Below are positions 33,787-42,902 of a stretch of 64,000 bases of DNA, piece by piece. The stretch comes from Streptomyces sp. NBC_00425. GTDB taxonomy: Bacteria; Actinomycetota; Actinomycetes; Streptomycetales; Streptomycetaceae. The notes beneath the pieces were generated by a model. That model searched no databases, had not been told where the DNA came from, and was given only the letters and a program-made list of their open reading frames with translations. The stretch spans positions 1,426,001-1,490,000 of the forward strand of contig NZ_CP107928.1 of the NCBI RefSeq assembly GCF_036030735.1, read 5' to 3'. Position 1 is the first letter of the stretch; each line of letters begins with the position of its first letter. A program made the translations under genes and the position numbers.

Positions 33787-36620
33787 CGTGGGGCTCCCTT
33801 CGCAGGGCCGGCGCGGCGCAGCCACGCCTTGCGGGCCTCGTCCGCGAGCAGGGGCAGAGTGCCGAGCCCGGCCAGAAGCGCCCAGTCGGCGGCGTCGAGC
33901 GGGGCCGTGTTGAAGACGGCCTGCAGCGGCGGCGCGTAACTGATCGCGACCATCAGGGCCACGCCGAAGCCCCCTGCCGCAAGCAGGGGCGGATTGGACA
34001 GGATCCCCACCTTCAGGACGCTCTGTCGGTCGGTGCGCACCGCGAGCGCGTTGAAGAACTGGCTGAGCACGATCCCCGCCTGGACCATGGTGATCGCCTC
34101 CCGGTAGACGGGCGTGTCCTTGGTGAAGTCGTCGAACGGGATGCCCGAGGCGACGACGTGCCAGAAGAAGACGGCGGTGACGCATGCCGCCTGGATGCCG
34201 CCGAGGAACAGGATCCGCCCGACCACGGCGCCCGAGAACAACCGCTCCCCCCGGGAGCGGGGCGGGCGGTCCATCACATCGGGCTCGGGTGGCTCCGCTC
34301 CCAGGGCCAGCGCGGGCAGCACGTCGGAGCCCAGGTCGATGGCCAGGATCTGCACCGCGCTGATGGGCACCAGAGGGAATCCGGCGAAGGTCGCGGCCAG
34401 GATCGGAACCAGCTCCCCGATGTTGTGGCTGAAGAGGTAGACGAGGAACTTGCGGATGTTCTGGTACACGGCCCGACCGAGCCGCACCGCCGCGGCGATG
34501 GACGCGAAGGAGTCGTCGAGCAGGACCATCGAGGCCGCCTCGCGGGCCACGTCGGTGCCCGACGCTCCCATCGCCACACCGATGTCCGCGTGTTTGAGGG
34601 CGGGGGCGTCGTTCGCGCCGTCCCCGGTGACCGCCACCACCTCGCCCCTGCGTTGGAAGGCGGTGACCACACGCATCTTGTGCTCCGGGCTGACCCGGCA
34701 CAGCAGGAGCTCCGACGGCTCTGCGAGCAGGGTGTCGAGCGCCTCGTCGTCCATGGCGTCGAGTCGGCTACCCGTCGCCACGACCGGATCCGGCCGCCGG
34801 ACGATCCCCACCCGGCGGGCCACGGCCTCCCCGGTCAGCGGATGGTCGCCGGTGACCATGACGATACGGATGCCGGCCCGGCGGACGGCGGTGACCGCGT
34901 CGGTGACCTCCGGACGCGGCGGATCGAGCATGCCGACCAGCCCCAGCAGGGTCAGCGCGGACTCGGCCTCGGCCTGCGCGGGACGGGGCGAGTCCAGTTC
35001 CCGCCGCGCCACGGCCAGCACCCTCAGTCCCCGCGACGCGAGCGCGTCACCCGCCGCGACGACGGCCGCCCGGTCCTCCGCGGTGAGCGGCCCGCGCCTC
35101 CCTTCCCACTCCACCTCGGTGCAGCGCGCCACCAGCTCCCCCGGCGCCCCCTTCACGCACGCCTGGTAAGTGGCACCGTTCTTGTGCACCGTCGTCATGA
35201 GCTTGCGGTCCGAGTCGAAGGGGAACTCCGTCACCCGGGGCGCCGCCTCCTCCTCTGCCCCGAGGTCCGTCCCGGCTTTGGCCGCGACGACGAGGAGCGC
35301 GCCCTCGGTGGTGTCGCCGAGCACCCGCCAGCGCTCCCGGCTCCCGGGGCGATCGGAACACCCGGGCGGGACCAGTCGAGCGTTGCAGCACAGGGCGGCC
35401 ACCCTCAGCAGTTCCCGCACCGGCGCCGCGTCGAAGACCTCGCCGCTCGGGGTGTAGCCCACCCCGGCCACCGGATGCGGCGCACCTCCCGCCCACACCT
35501 GGGTGACGGTCATCTCCGCCTGGGTGAGCGTCCCGGTCTTGTCGGTGCACACCACCGTGGTCGACCCGAGGGCCTCCACTGCGAGCAACTGCTTGATCAG
35601 GGCGTGCCGACGCGCCATGCGCCGTACGCCGATCGCCAGGGACACCGAGAGGGTGGCCGGCAGCCCTTCCGGCACCATCGCCACCATCACCCCCAAAGCG
35701 AACACGAAGGAGGTCACCACGGACTGCCCAGTGGGCAGCCGGACGGCGAACATCAACGCCCCGATCGCCAGGGCCAGCCCCGCCACCCGCCGGGCCATGG
35801 AGGCCACCTGGATCTGCAGCGGTGTCTTCTGCCGCGGAGCAGCCGCGGCCAGCCGGTAGATCCGCCCGAACTCGGTCTCCCCGCCGGTGGCGAAGACGAC
35901 GGCTCGCCCGGAACCGGCGACCGCATCCGTGCCCATGAACACGCAGTTGCGGGCGTCCAGGGGCGCTCCGCCCGCCACCGGGGCGGCCGTGCGGCTCACG
36001 GCGTTGCTCTCGCCGGTCAGCGGCGCGTTGTTCACCGCCAGCTCGTGCGCCTCGACCACCCGGCAATCCGCCGGAACGGCGTCTCCGGCCTCCAGCACCA
36101 CCACGTCACCCGGGACCAGATCACGGGCGGACACCTCCTGCCGTTCGCCTGCGCGCAGTACCCGGCAGGTGTGGGGCACCATCGCCTCCAGCGCCTGAGC
36201 CGTCCGTTCGGCCGAGTACTCCTGGGCGAAGCCGATACCGGCGTTCAACACCACAACGCCCAGGATCGCCACCGCCAGCTGCAACGTGCCGATGTCGCGC
36301 GGCTCGCCAAGCCGGTACGCCAGGAAGGTGATCCCCGACGCGACGATCAGCACCACCGCGAAGAGGTCCGTGAACTGTGCCCCCAGCTGCCGCCATACGG
36401 GGCGGCGGCGGGCGCGGGGCAGTTCATTGGCTCCGTACCGCTGCAGGCGGTCGTGTGCCCGCACCGCCGACAGCCCGCGCTGTGACGAGTCCAGCGCGGC
36501 GAAGACGTCTTCGGCGGCGAGTTCCCGCACCGCGGTGGAACGTGGACTCGAGCCGGTCGGGGCTCCGGCCGACTCGTCCTCGCCTCCGCCCTGCGCCGGC
36601 GGGTCCACGGCGGTGCGCAT
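33783..36620 (-). CDS. Type II P-type cation-transporting ATPase
   Basis: 945 residues. Motifs in order: an N-terminal cation-ATPase segment (LSAVRAHDRLQRYGANELP), PGDVVVLEAGDAVPADCR, TGES, the ion-site helix VPEGLPATLSVSLAIG, phospho-acceptor D360 in CTDKTGTLT, TGDHPLTGEAVA, and GDGANDAPALKHADIGVAMG. C-terminal membrane helices include the cation-ATPase C domain. This is the PacL/SERCA/PMR1-like group; the mycobacterial DosR-controlled CtpF (Rv1997) is of the same type. The ion is likely Ca2+, Mn2+ or Na+/K+ but is not determined. It heads the operon with two TrkA-like genes. The weak paired boxes at 36800-36836 lie 180 bases upstream. Confidence 0.9.
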   Translation of the reverse strand: MRTAVDPPAQGGGEDESAGAPTGSSPRSTAVRELAAEDVFAALDSSQRGLSAVRAHDRLQRYGANELPRARRRPVWRQLGAQFTDLFAVVLIVASGITFLAYRLGEPRDIGTLQLAVAILGVVVLNAGIGFAQEYSAERTAQALEAMVPHTCRVLRAGERQEVSARDLVPGDVVVLEAGDAVPADCRVVEAHELAVNNAPLTGESNAVSRTAAPVAGGAPLDARNCVFMGTDAVAGSGRAVVFATGGETEFGRIYRLAAAAPRQKTPLQIQVASMARRVAGLALAIGALMFAVRLPTGQSVVTSFVFALGVMVAMVPEGLPATLSVSLAIGVRRMARRHALIKQLLAVEALGSTTVVCTDKTGTLTQAEMTVTQVWAGGAPHPVAGVGYTPSGEVFDAAPVRELLRVAALCCNARLVPPGCSDRPGSRERWRVLGDTTEGALLVVAAKAGTDLGAEEEAAPRVTEFPFDSDRKLMTTVHKNGATYQACVKGAPGELVARCTEVEWEGRRGPLTAEDRAAVVAAGDALASRGLRVLAVARRELDSPRPAQAEAESALTLLGLVGMLDPPRPEVTDAVTAVRRAGIRIVMVTGDHPLTGEAVARRVGIVRRPDPVVATGSRLDAMDDEALDTLLAEPSELLLCRVSPEHKMRVVTAFQRRGEVVAVTGDGANDAPALKHADIGVAMGASGTDVAREAASMVLLDDSFASIAAAVRLGRAVYQNIRKFLVYLFSHNIGELVPILAATFAGFPLVPISAVQILAIDLGSDVLPALALGAEPPEPDVMDRPPRSRGERLFSGAVVGRILFLGGIQAACVTAVFFWHVVASGIPFDDFTKDTPVYREAITMVQAGIVLSQFFNALAVRTDRQSVLKVGILSNPPLLAAGGFGVALMVAISYAPPLQAVFNTAPLDAADWALLAGLGTLPLLADEARKAWLRRAGPAKGAPR

Positions 36621-37256
36621 CACCCGATCCCGTCGGGTGGCGGGTCCACGGGCGTCGCAGAGGGGAGCCTCATGGCGCGAAGGCCCTCGTACCAGGCTGC
36701 CATCGGGGGCTCCAGGGAACTCGGCTGACAGGTCACGGACCCGCCGTCCCCGACGGGACGGCGCTCTCCCATCGTGGGACGGGCCCGCCGCCGGAACCAG
36801 GGCCGTTCGGGGCAGCGTCTCCGGTCCGTTCGTCGGCTCACACGGGAACCGTGATGAGGGGCAGCGTGCGTGGTGCAGTGGGACGATCGGCCTGCTCCCG
36901 TCCGCACCGGCCATGACACCTCTCCAGCGTGTCCCCGCGCCGTCGCGCTCCCCCTCTCCAGCGTCGCCCCGGCCGACGAGTACCGCCACGCGATGCCCGG
37001 GCAGTGGTTGCGCGGGGCGCGCCCCGGTGGCCGACCGCTCTCGAATGCGAGGCATGCTTCCGGTCCGCCGGCGCGGAGGCCGACGGGGAAGATGCCCGCA
37101 CCGCGCTGCGTGTCCTCGCCGGAGGAGCCGGGTCGAGTGGCCACTGCGGACCGAACGGGAGGAGGCTGGAAACAGGCGATCGCGGTTCCAGGCAGACACT
37201 CCCGGTCGCGGCGAAGGCCGCGAGTGCGCAGGCGTCCAGCGGATGGGAGAAAGCCC
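36621..37256. other. Divergent intergenic region ATPase / PFK
   Basis: 636 bases without a supported gene. It holds a perfect 9-bp hairpin (arms 36742-36750 and 36755-36763, CGCCGTCCC/GGGACGGCG) in the presumed ATPase leader, the paired boxes at 36800-36836, and a weak box GGACCGAACGGGAG at 37148-37161, 96-109 bases before the PFK start. Confidence 0.5.
36800..36836. promoter_or_regulatory. Paired weak DevR/OsdR-like boxes upstream of the P-type ATPase
   Basis: GGGCCGTTCGGGGC (36800-36813) and GGTCCGTTCGTCGG (36823-36836), each with one good left arm; centres are exactly 23 bp apart. Confidence 0.45.
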
Positions 37257-38282
37257 ATGAGGGTCGGAGTACTGACCGGCGGCGGTGACTGCCCCGGCCT
37301 GAACGCCGTGATCCGCAGTGTCGTCCGCAAAGGCGTCGACGCGTACGGCTTCGACTTCGTCGGGTTTCGGGACGGCTGGCTCGGCCTGCTCCGGGATGTC
37401 GTCCTGCCGCTGGACGTCGCCAGGGTGCGGGGGATCCTCCCCCGCGGCGGCACCATCCTCGGCTCCTCACGCACCAACCCGTTCACCCACGAGGACGGGC
37501 TGCGTCGCATGCAGGACACCCTTGCCGCGCACGACGTCGACGCGCTCGTCGTGATCGGCGGCGAGGACACCCTCGGCGTGGCCACCGAACTGAGCCGTCA
37601 CGGGGTCCCCCTGGTCGGCGTGCCGAAGACCATCGACAACGACGTCTGCGGCACCGACTACACCTTCGGCTTCGACACCGCGGTCGGTATCGCGACCGAG
37701 GCCATCGACCGGCTCCACACCACCGCCGAGTCCCACATGCGCGCCCTGGTGGTGGAGGTCATGGGTCGCCACTCCGGGTGGATCGCCCTGCACGCCGGCG
37801 TCGCGGGCGGCGGCAACGTGATCCTCATCCCGGAACGGCCCTTCGACATCGATCAGGTATGTGAGCAGGTGCAGAACAGATTCAAGATCAACTATGCGCC
37901 GATCGTCGTGGTGGCCGAGGGAGCCGCCCCGAAGGAGGGGCAGGTGGTCCTCAAAGACCAGTCGCGGGACGAGTTCGACCACGTGCGGCTGTCCGGCGTC
38001 GGCGAGTGGCTGGCCCGCGAGATCTCGGAACGCACTGGCAAGGACGCCCGCACCACAGTTCTCGGGCATGTTCAGCGCGGCGGCACCCCCAGCGCCTTCG
38101 ACCGCTGGCTGGCCACACGCTTCGGGCTGCACGCCATCGACGCGGTCAAGGACGGCGACTTCGGCGTCATGGTCGCCCTGCAGGGCACCCGGATCGTCCG
38201 CGTCCCCCTCGCCGAGGCCACGGCGAAGAACAAACTCGTCGATCCGTCGCTGTACGACGAGTTCGAGGTCTTCTTCGGCTGA
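37257..38282 (+). CDS. 6-Phosphofructokinase, probably PPi-dependent
   Basis: 341 residues, PFK-A family: GVLTGGGDCPGLNAVIR at residues 4-20, PKTIDNDVCGTDYTFGFDTA, MGRHSGWIALHAG and GHVQRGGTPSAFDR. The phosphoryl-donor positions are D104 (IGGEDTLG) and K124 (VPKTIDND). These residues are known to mark pyrophosphate-using PFKs such as the Amycolatopsis methanolica enzyme, whereas ATP enzymes have Gly at both. A PPi enzyme is reversible and spares ATP, which fits the island. Donor specificity remains a prediction from two residues. Confidence 0.88.
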   Translation: MRVGVLTGGGDCPGLNAVIRSVVRKGVDAYGFDFVGFRDGWLGLLRDVVLPLDVARVRGILPRGGTILGSSRTNPFTHEDGLRRMQDTLAAHDVDALVVIGGEDTLGVATELSRHGVPLVGVPKTIDNDVCGTDYTFGFDTAVGIATEAIDRLHTTAESHMRALVVEVMGRHSGWIALHAGVAGGGNVILIPERPFDIDQVCEQVQNRFKINYAPIVVVAEGAAPKEGQVVLKDQSRDEFDHVRLSGVGEWLAREISERTGKDARTTVLGHVQRGGTPSAFDRWLATRFGLHAIDAVKDGDFGVMVALQGTRIVRVPLAEATAKNKLVDPSLYDEFEVFFG

Positions 38283-38493
38283 CAGACCCGCCGCCGACGA
38301 CGGCACGGGGCGAGGATCAGCGAGAGATCCTGCAGCCGTGCACCTGGCGCGAGGGTGCACCGATGTCATGTCGCTCCGGCTGCGGGAGCAGCCTTGGGCA
38401 CGTCGCGCAGAGCGGCTCAGCTCGTTGTCGGCCGCAGTACCGCCCCTCAGGCGTCCCAGTCGCCGTCCGGCCCCGCCGGATCGGCGCCGGTGG

Positions 38494-38507
38494 AGGCCGT
38501 TCGGCAC
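38494..38507. promoter_or_regulatory. DevR/OsdR-like box upstream of third CBS-BON gene
   Basis: AGGCCGTTCGGCAC, two mismatches from GGGCCGTTCGGCCC, lies 68-81 bases before the start at 38575. A further right-arm match (CGGCCC, 38468-38473) is 34 bp upstream centre to centre. Confidence 0.5.
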
Positions 38508-38574
38508 ATGCGCGTCCCGCGCGCCGGGCGGAGAGTGGAAGGAGGAGAGCACGCGAAATGAGGAGACGGAAGCC

Positions 38575-39276
38575 ATGTGGCACAGGATGGTGAGCGACCT
38601 CATGACCACTTCGGTCGTCCGGGTGAACCGGGACACCGGCTTCAAGGAGATCGCCAAGCAGCTTGCCGAGTACGGCATCACCGCCGTACCCGTCGTCGAC
38701 GACGGCGAGCGCGTCGTGGGCGTGGTCTCCGAGGCGGACCTGCTGCGCAAGGAGGCCGCACACCTGGATCCCGCGGGCCTGTTGCCGGTCCTGCACGCGA
38801 AGCCCGCTTCCCGCGCGAAGGCGGAGGCGACGACCGCCGAGGGGCTGATGAACAGCCCCGCCGTGACCGCGAGGCCGCAGTGGACGGCGGTGGAGGCCGC
38901 GCAGGTCATGGAGCGCCACCACGTCAAACGGCTGCCGGTGGTCGACGAAGGCGGCAGGCTGGTCGGTGTGATCAGCAGGGCCGACCTGCTGCGGGTCTTC
39001 CTGCGGGGAGACAGCGCCATCCGGGAGGAGATCTGCGGGGAGATCCTTCTGCGCACCCTCGGCATCATGCCCGACGCGATCACGGTGCGCGTCGTGGACG
39101 GCCGTGTCTCCCTGAAGGGCACCGTCGAGCGCAAGTCCCTCATCCCCGTCGCCATTCGCCTGTGCCAGGGCGTGGACGGAGTCGTCGACGTCTCCGCGGA
39201 GCTGCTCCACCGGATCGACGACACCGTCGAGGAACTCGTGTCCGACGCGTCACGCCGCGCCGGACTGGCCCCCTGA
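38575..39276 (+). CDS. CBS-pair plus BON domain protein (third intact copy)
   Basis: 233 residues. CBS1 (SDLMTTSVVRVNRDTGFKEIA, TAVPVVDDGERVVGVVSEADLL), CBS2 (EGLMNSPAVTARPQWTAVEAAQVM, KRLPVVDEGGRLVGVISRADLL), BON (VRVVDGRVSLKGTVERKSLIPVAI, DGVVDVSAEL). It is more diverged from the 18571 and 31769 copies than those are from each other, and stands without a cNMP-like partner. Its 3' end is overlapped by the open frame of the damaged USP on the other strand. Confidence 0.92.
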   Translation: MWHRMVSDLMTTSVVRVNRDTGFKEIAKQLAEYGITAVPVVDDGERVVGVVSEADLLRKEAAHLDPAGLLPVLHAKPASRAKAEATTAEGLMNSPAVTARPQWTAVEAAQVMERHHVKRLPVVDEGGRLVGVISRADLLRVFLRGDSAIREEICGEILLRTLGIMPDAITVRVVDGRVSLKGTVERKSLIPVAIRLCQGVDGVVDVSAELLHRIDDTVEELVSDASRRAGLAP

Positions 39277-40030
39277 GCACCGAAGCGGAGATGAGTCGTC
39301 GCGCTCCGACGACGAGCACATCCGCTCGGGACGCTTGGTCCAGGAGCGCGCGCCGTGCCGACCCCTCGACCACCTCGCTGCTCACCGCGACCTCCGGGTA
39401 CCGCGCCGCGGGACCGGCCAGCTTGTCGGAGAGCATCTCCCCCGGTGGCCGCTGCCCGGCCTGGAGCGCGTACCCGGACAGGCCGGGCGGCCCGGGGTTC
39501 CCGACCGGAACGGACCACGCATGCACCGCGACCAGTCGGCAGTGCCGCACCTGAGCCTCACGGAAGGCGAACTGCAGGGCCGTGTCGCTCCCCTCTCCGT
39601 CCTCGACACCGACGACAACGCTGCCGAATCGGCCATGACGGTGCTCCGCCGCACCGCGCACGACGATCACCGGGCAGTCGGCGTGGGCGGCCACGGCAAG
39701 GCTGACCGAGCCGAGGAGCAGCCCGGCGAGATCGCCGAGGCCCCTGGAGCCGAGGACGAGCGCCAAGGCGTTGCGCCCCTTCCCGACCAGAGCCGCTGCC
39801 GCCTCCTCGTGCACCACCTCGTCGGACAGCCGCACAGCCGATGCGCCTCGCCTCGCCCGCTCCGACGCGACGGCGATCAGGTCGGACACCGCATGCTCCG
39901 GCACGGCCGCGTGCACGAGATGGAGGGGCACCTCGTGCAGTGCCGACTCTTCAGCGGCCCAGTCCACCGCCTCAAGGCTCGCCTCGGATCCGTCGATGCC
40001 GACCACCAGGGGAAGCGTCACCGCCGCCAC
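39140..40030 (-). pseudogene. Universal stress protein with lost C-terminal end
   Basis: The first USP domain is intact (VVGIDGSEASLEAVDWAAEE, loop GSRGLGDLAGLLLGSVS). The second domain proceeds normally to ADVLVVGARR and then, near 39297, changes abruptly into arginine-rich antisense sequence that runs into the CBS-BON gene and stops at 39140. The final 30 or so residues, including the second nucleotide loop, are missing. GTG at 40028-40030 or 40019-40021 could be the start; a GGAGGT lies just upstream. It may still fold as a one-domain protein, but I treat it as truncated by rearrangement. Confidence 0.7.
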
Positions 40031-40283
40031 CTCCGTCTTCGGGGACTGGGCGACCCGGCGGGCGTCGCCCGGCCCAAGGACCGGCGCGGACGCTCACCCA
40101 TCTTCCAGCTTGGTACGAGACGACGGCGGTCGCCACGGCAACAGGCCCCACGGGGATGTCACCCAGGTGGACGGGGCCCCTTCGGGCGTCGGGTGTGCGA
40201 GGGGCCCACCCGCCTGGTGATCGGCGTCGACCTGGGTCCTCCTGCCCTGTCCTGCCCCTCTTGTCCACGGTCCCACGAAGTCA

Positions 40284-40320
40284 GGGACCAACGCCTCACC
40301 AGGACTGGCCCTTACGGCCC
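40284..40320. promoter_or_regulatory. Paired DevR/OsdR-like boxes upstream of small SHOCT-like membrane protein
   Basis: GGGACCAACGCCTC (40284-40297) and GGCCCTTACGGCCC (40307-40320), centres exactly 23 bp apart, 96-132 bases before the start at 40416. The surrounding gap 40031-40415 has no gene. Confidence 0.5.
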
Positions 40321-40415
40321 AAGGCCGGCGATCGGAATGGGATGAGAGTGAGAGCGGCACACCAGGACAACGCGCCTACGACCCGCGCCTGGTGTCCGCG
40401 AGGAAGTGGGTGACG

Positions 40416-40700
40416 ATGATGTTCTGGTACGGCCATGACCCCGGTGGATGGGGCTGGTTCGCCATGTCGGTCGGCATGGTCGTCTTCTGGGCTCTCCTCA
40501 TCGCCATCGCTGTCCTGCTGTCCCGGGCCCTGTCCCAGCCGTCCGGTTCCAAGGCGTCGACCGGCCCGGAGCAGCCCGGGGCCGCCGCCGAGCAGTTCCT
40601 GGCGGAGCGGTTCGCCCGCGGACAGATCGACGAGGACGAGTACCTCCGTCGGCCGACCGTCCTACGTGACGGTGGCAACGCTCCGTCGGGCACAAAATGA
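40416..40700 (+). CDS. Small one-TM protein with SHOCT-like C-terminus
   Basis: 94 residues from ATG 40416 (GAGGAAG upstream). A Trp/Gly-rich start (FWYGHDPGGWGW) leads into one membrane helix (about 16-38), followed by a short C-terminal motif EQFLAERFARGQIDEDEYLRR, typical of the SHOCT oligomerisation motif. The role is unknown; such proteins are common beside stress genes in actinobacteria. Confidence 0.75.
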   Translation: MMFWYGHDPGGWGWFAMSVGMVVFWALLIAIAVLLSRALSQPSGSKASTGPEQPGAAAEQFLAERFARGQIDEDEYLRRPTVLRDGGNAPSGTK

Positions 40701-40761
40701 TCGGGAAGTCGGCGCCGTCCCCGGTTCGGGTCGGGCGTCCCTCGTCCGCCAGTCGAGGTTC

Positions 40762-40786
40762 CCTGTCGGGCCTGCGGTCCGACAGG
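40762..40786. other. Inverted repeat between SHOCT-like gene and nitroreductase
   Basis: CCTGTCGG (40762-40769) pairs perfectly with CCGACAGG (40779-40786) around a 9-base loop. It could be a terminator for the small gene or an operator for the next. Confidence 0.45.
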
Positions 40787-40881
40787 TGTCGCCGCACGTG
40801 CCCGGGGCGGCCGTGGGACAGTGGAGGAGACGGCAATCGCCCTTGCGTGAGGATCGGTGGCCTCGAAGGGAGGCGGGTGCG

Positions 40882-41883
40882 GTGTCCGTGAGCGCACTCG
40901 GGACGACGACCGTGACGGCGTTGGTCGAAGACGCCGCCGCGGCTCCGTCCATGCACAACGCACAGCCGTGGAGATTCCGGTTCCTGCGCGACGACAGCGC
41001 GATCCAGGTGTACTCGGATCTCGATCGCGCCATGCCGCAGGCCGACCCCACCACTCGCGGCCTGCACCTGGGGTGCGCCGCCGCCCTGTTCAACCTGCGG
41101 GTCGCCATTGCCCACGCCGGCTGGGCGGCGAGCACCCGGTTGCTGCCCGACCCGGCGGAACCTCGACTGCTCGCGGTGGTCCGCCTGACCGGACCGGCGC
41201 TCACGGGAGACGGCGTCGAGGAGGATCTCGCCCCGCTGTATCCGGCGATCCGTCACCGCCACACCAGCCGCGAGCCGTTCACCGACGAGGCGATACCCCA
41301 GGCCGTCAAGGACGCCCTGAGCGCCGCCGCGCTGCTGGAGGGGGTGCGGCTCATCTTCCCCGATGTATGGCATGTGCAGATGCTGCTGAACCTGGTGCAC
41401 GACGCGGAGGGGCGCGATGCCACGGACGCCTCGGCATCCGAAGAGCTGAGGCGCTGGACCCGCATCGGCCCGGAGAGTGCGGGCGCGGCGAGCGACGGGG
41501 TGCCCGAGTACGCCTTCGGGCCGCGCAAGCTCTACGGCAGGGCGCCCGTGCGCGACTTCGCCGGCAGGAGCCTCGTTCCGGGCCGGGAGGCCGCCGCGTT
41601 CGAGAACGCTCCCCAGCTCGCCCTGCTGGGCACCGTGAACGACAGGCCCAGGGACTGGCTCCTGGCAGGCCAGGCCATGGAACGCGTCCTGCTCCAGGCC
41701 ACCCTCGACGGCCTGGCCACGTCCCTCACCTCGCAGGCCCTCGAATGGCCGGAGCTTCGGTGGAGCGTGCGCGACCCGCAGTCGGCCATGGGGTTCGTCC
41801 AGATGGTGCTCCGGCTCGGATACGGACCCGCGGGCCCCGGCACACCGCGCCGCCCCGTGGCCGAGGTACTCGACGTCGTCTGA
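40882..41883 (+). CDS. Acg-type putative nitroreductase
   Basis: 333 residues from GTG 40882 with GGGAGG upstream. Features of the actinobacterial Acg family: APSMHNAQPWRF near residue 21, RGLHLGCAAALFNLR near 59, HRHTSREPF near 117 and the C-terminal RLGYGPAGPGTPRR. Family members have a double nitroreductase fold; mycobacterial Acg (Rv2032) and relatives are DosR-controlled, and some sequester flavin rather than act as enzymes. A truncated paralogue lies at 855-1247. Confidence 0.9.
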   Translation: MSVSALGTTTVTALVEDAAAAPSMHNAQPWRFRFLRDDSAIQVYSDLDRAMPQADPTTRGLHLGCAAALFNLRVAIAHAGWAASTRLLPDPAEPRLLAVVRLTGPALTGDGVEEDLAPLYPAIRHRHTSREPFTDEAIPQAVKDALSAAALLEGVRLIFPDVWHVQMLLNLVHDAEGRDATDASASEELRRWTRIGPESAGAASDGVPEYAFGPRKLYGRAPVRDFAGRSLVPGREAAAFENAPQLALLGTVNDRPRDWLLAGQAMERVLLQATLDGLATSLTSQALEWPELRWSVRDPQSAMGFVQMVLRLGYGPAGPGTPRRPVAEVLDVV

Positions 41884-41894
41884 GCCCCCGTCCC

Positions 41895-41950
41895 GGCGCC
41901 CCGGGGCGCCCCTCCGTGCAGCGGGGCGGCCCCGCCGTGCAGCGGCCACA
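41895..41950. terminator. Probable terminator after nitroreductase
   Basis: A perfect 16-bp palindrome (41895-41910, GGCGCCCC/GGGGCGCC) is followed by a GGGGC/GCCCC hairpin flanked by direct repeats GTGCAGCGG. It starts 11 bases after the nitroreductase stop. Confidence 0.45.
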
Positions 41951-42118
41951 GGTACGCCGACCCACTCGTCCTGCCCCGGTGCGGTCCGACTCCGCCCCCC
42001 CGGGGGGGGCGACGCCTTCGCCGCCCTCAGCAGCTCGCGCGTGATGGGGGCCGCCCCATGGCGTCCCCGCCGGGCGGTCCCACTGCGACACAGGTCGCAG
42101 TGGGACCGTCAACGGGGT

Positions 42119-42433
42119 TCGCTGCTCGGGGATCACCGCCACGGAACAGTCGGCCTGCCGCAGGGCCGCTCGGCTGACCGTGGCAGGCAGGGCGGCGTTC
42201 CATCCGGCCCGGGGTCGCGTGCCGATCACGACGAGTTGGGCCGACGTGCTCGCCTCGACGACGGCTCGACGCGTCCCGCCCCGGACTCGACGGCGGTACA
42301 CAGCGACGTCCGGGTAAAGCTCCCGCAGCGCGGCCAGCGGGTCGTGGGCCCGGCCCTCGGGTCGTCCGTCCCGCGCCGCGAACCCCTTCAGCACCACCAC
42401 GTCCGTTGCGAGCTGAGAGGGGGGAGCCGTCAT
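42119..42433 (-). pseudogene. C-terminal fragment of a universal stress protein
   Basis: About 105 codons from 42433 match only the second half of a USP: DPLAALRELYPDVAVYRRRV, ASTSAQLVVIGTRPRAGWNAALPATVSRAAL and CSVAVIPEQR. The frame then stays open to 41726 without USP character and runs into the nitroreductase 3' end. The N-terminal nucleotide-binding strand is absent. Its first codon overlaps the start of a plus-strand USP N-terminus at 42432. Confidence 0.65.
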
Positions 42434-42482
42434 GAGCGGCCCCGTACTGGTGGGAGTGGACGGCTCGGCGACGAGGTCTCAG
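42432..42482 (+). pseudogene. N-terminal fragment of a universal stress protein
   Basis: ATG 42432 opens MSGPVLVGVDGSAT, a perfect USP start, but similarity ends after about 15 residues. The fragment points away from the C-terminal USP piece on the other strand, suggesting an inversion through a USP gene or two separate deletions. Confidence 0.5.
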
Positions 42483-42902
42483 GACAGGAGCGGCCCCGGT
42501 TCCCGGCGTGATGCCGGGTGTCCCCGGGCTGTCCCGGCCGCCCTTGAGGCCGGCAGCCCTGTCCCGCTCCCTGTCCCCACGGTGCCGTCGCGCAGCACCG
42601 GCCGACAGGGGCCGGGAGGTCCCTGCGGCACACCGTCCGGCCCTGCCGGACAGCCTGCGGTCGGCAGGACCGAGGTGAATCGGGAACGCGGGCGATCGTC
42701 GCACCCACGGCCAGGTACCGCTGCGGACCGATGAGGCGCCTCATGACCGGGCCTGTCACGGTCGGACGGTGGCGGCCGCGACGGTCCGCCGGAGAGCTGC
42801 CAGACGGTGGTGGCCGGCCGAAGAGGCCACCTCCGGGGGCGGCGGCGCTCCGGTCGGGGCATCCCTGCGACGAGGGATGCCGCAGCGCCTTCGTCGTTCC
42901 CG
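42483..42902. other. Gene-free stretch
   Basis: 420 bases with open frames on both strands but no recognisable protein or RNA. It lies between the USP fragments and the kinase gene, and may be degraded DNA. Confidence 0.4.

Noticed and set aside
40042..40056. GGGACTGGGCGACCC near the damaged USP start as another operator
   Set aside because: Spacer length differs from the 14-bp form and it lies about 15 bases from the start codon, unlike all other sites.
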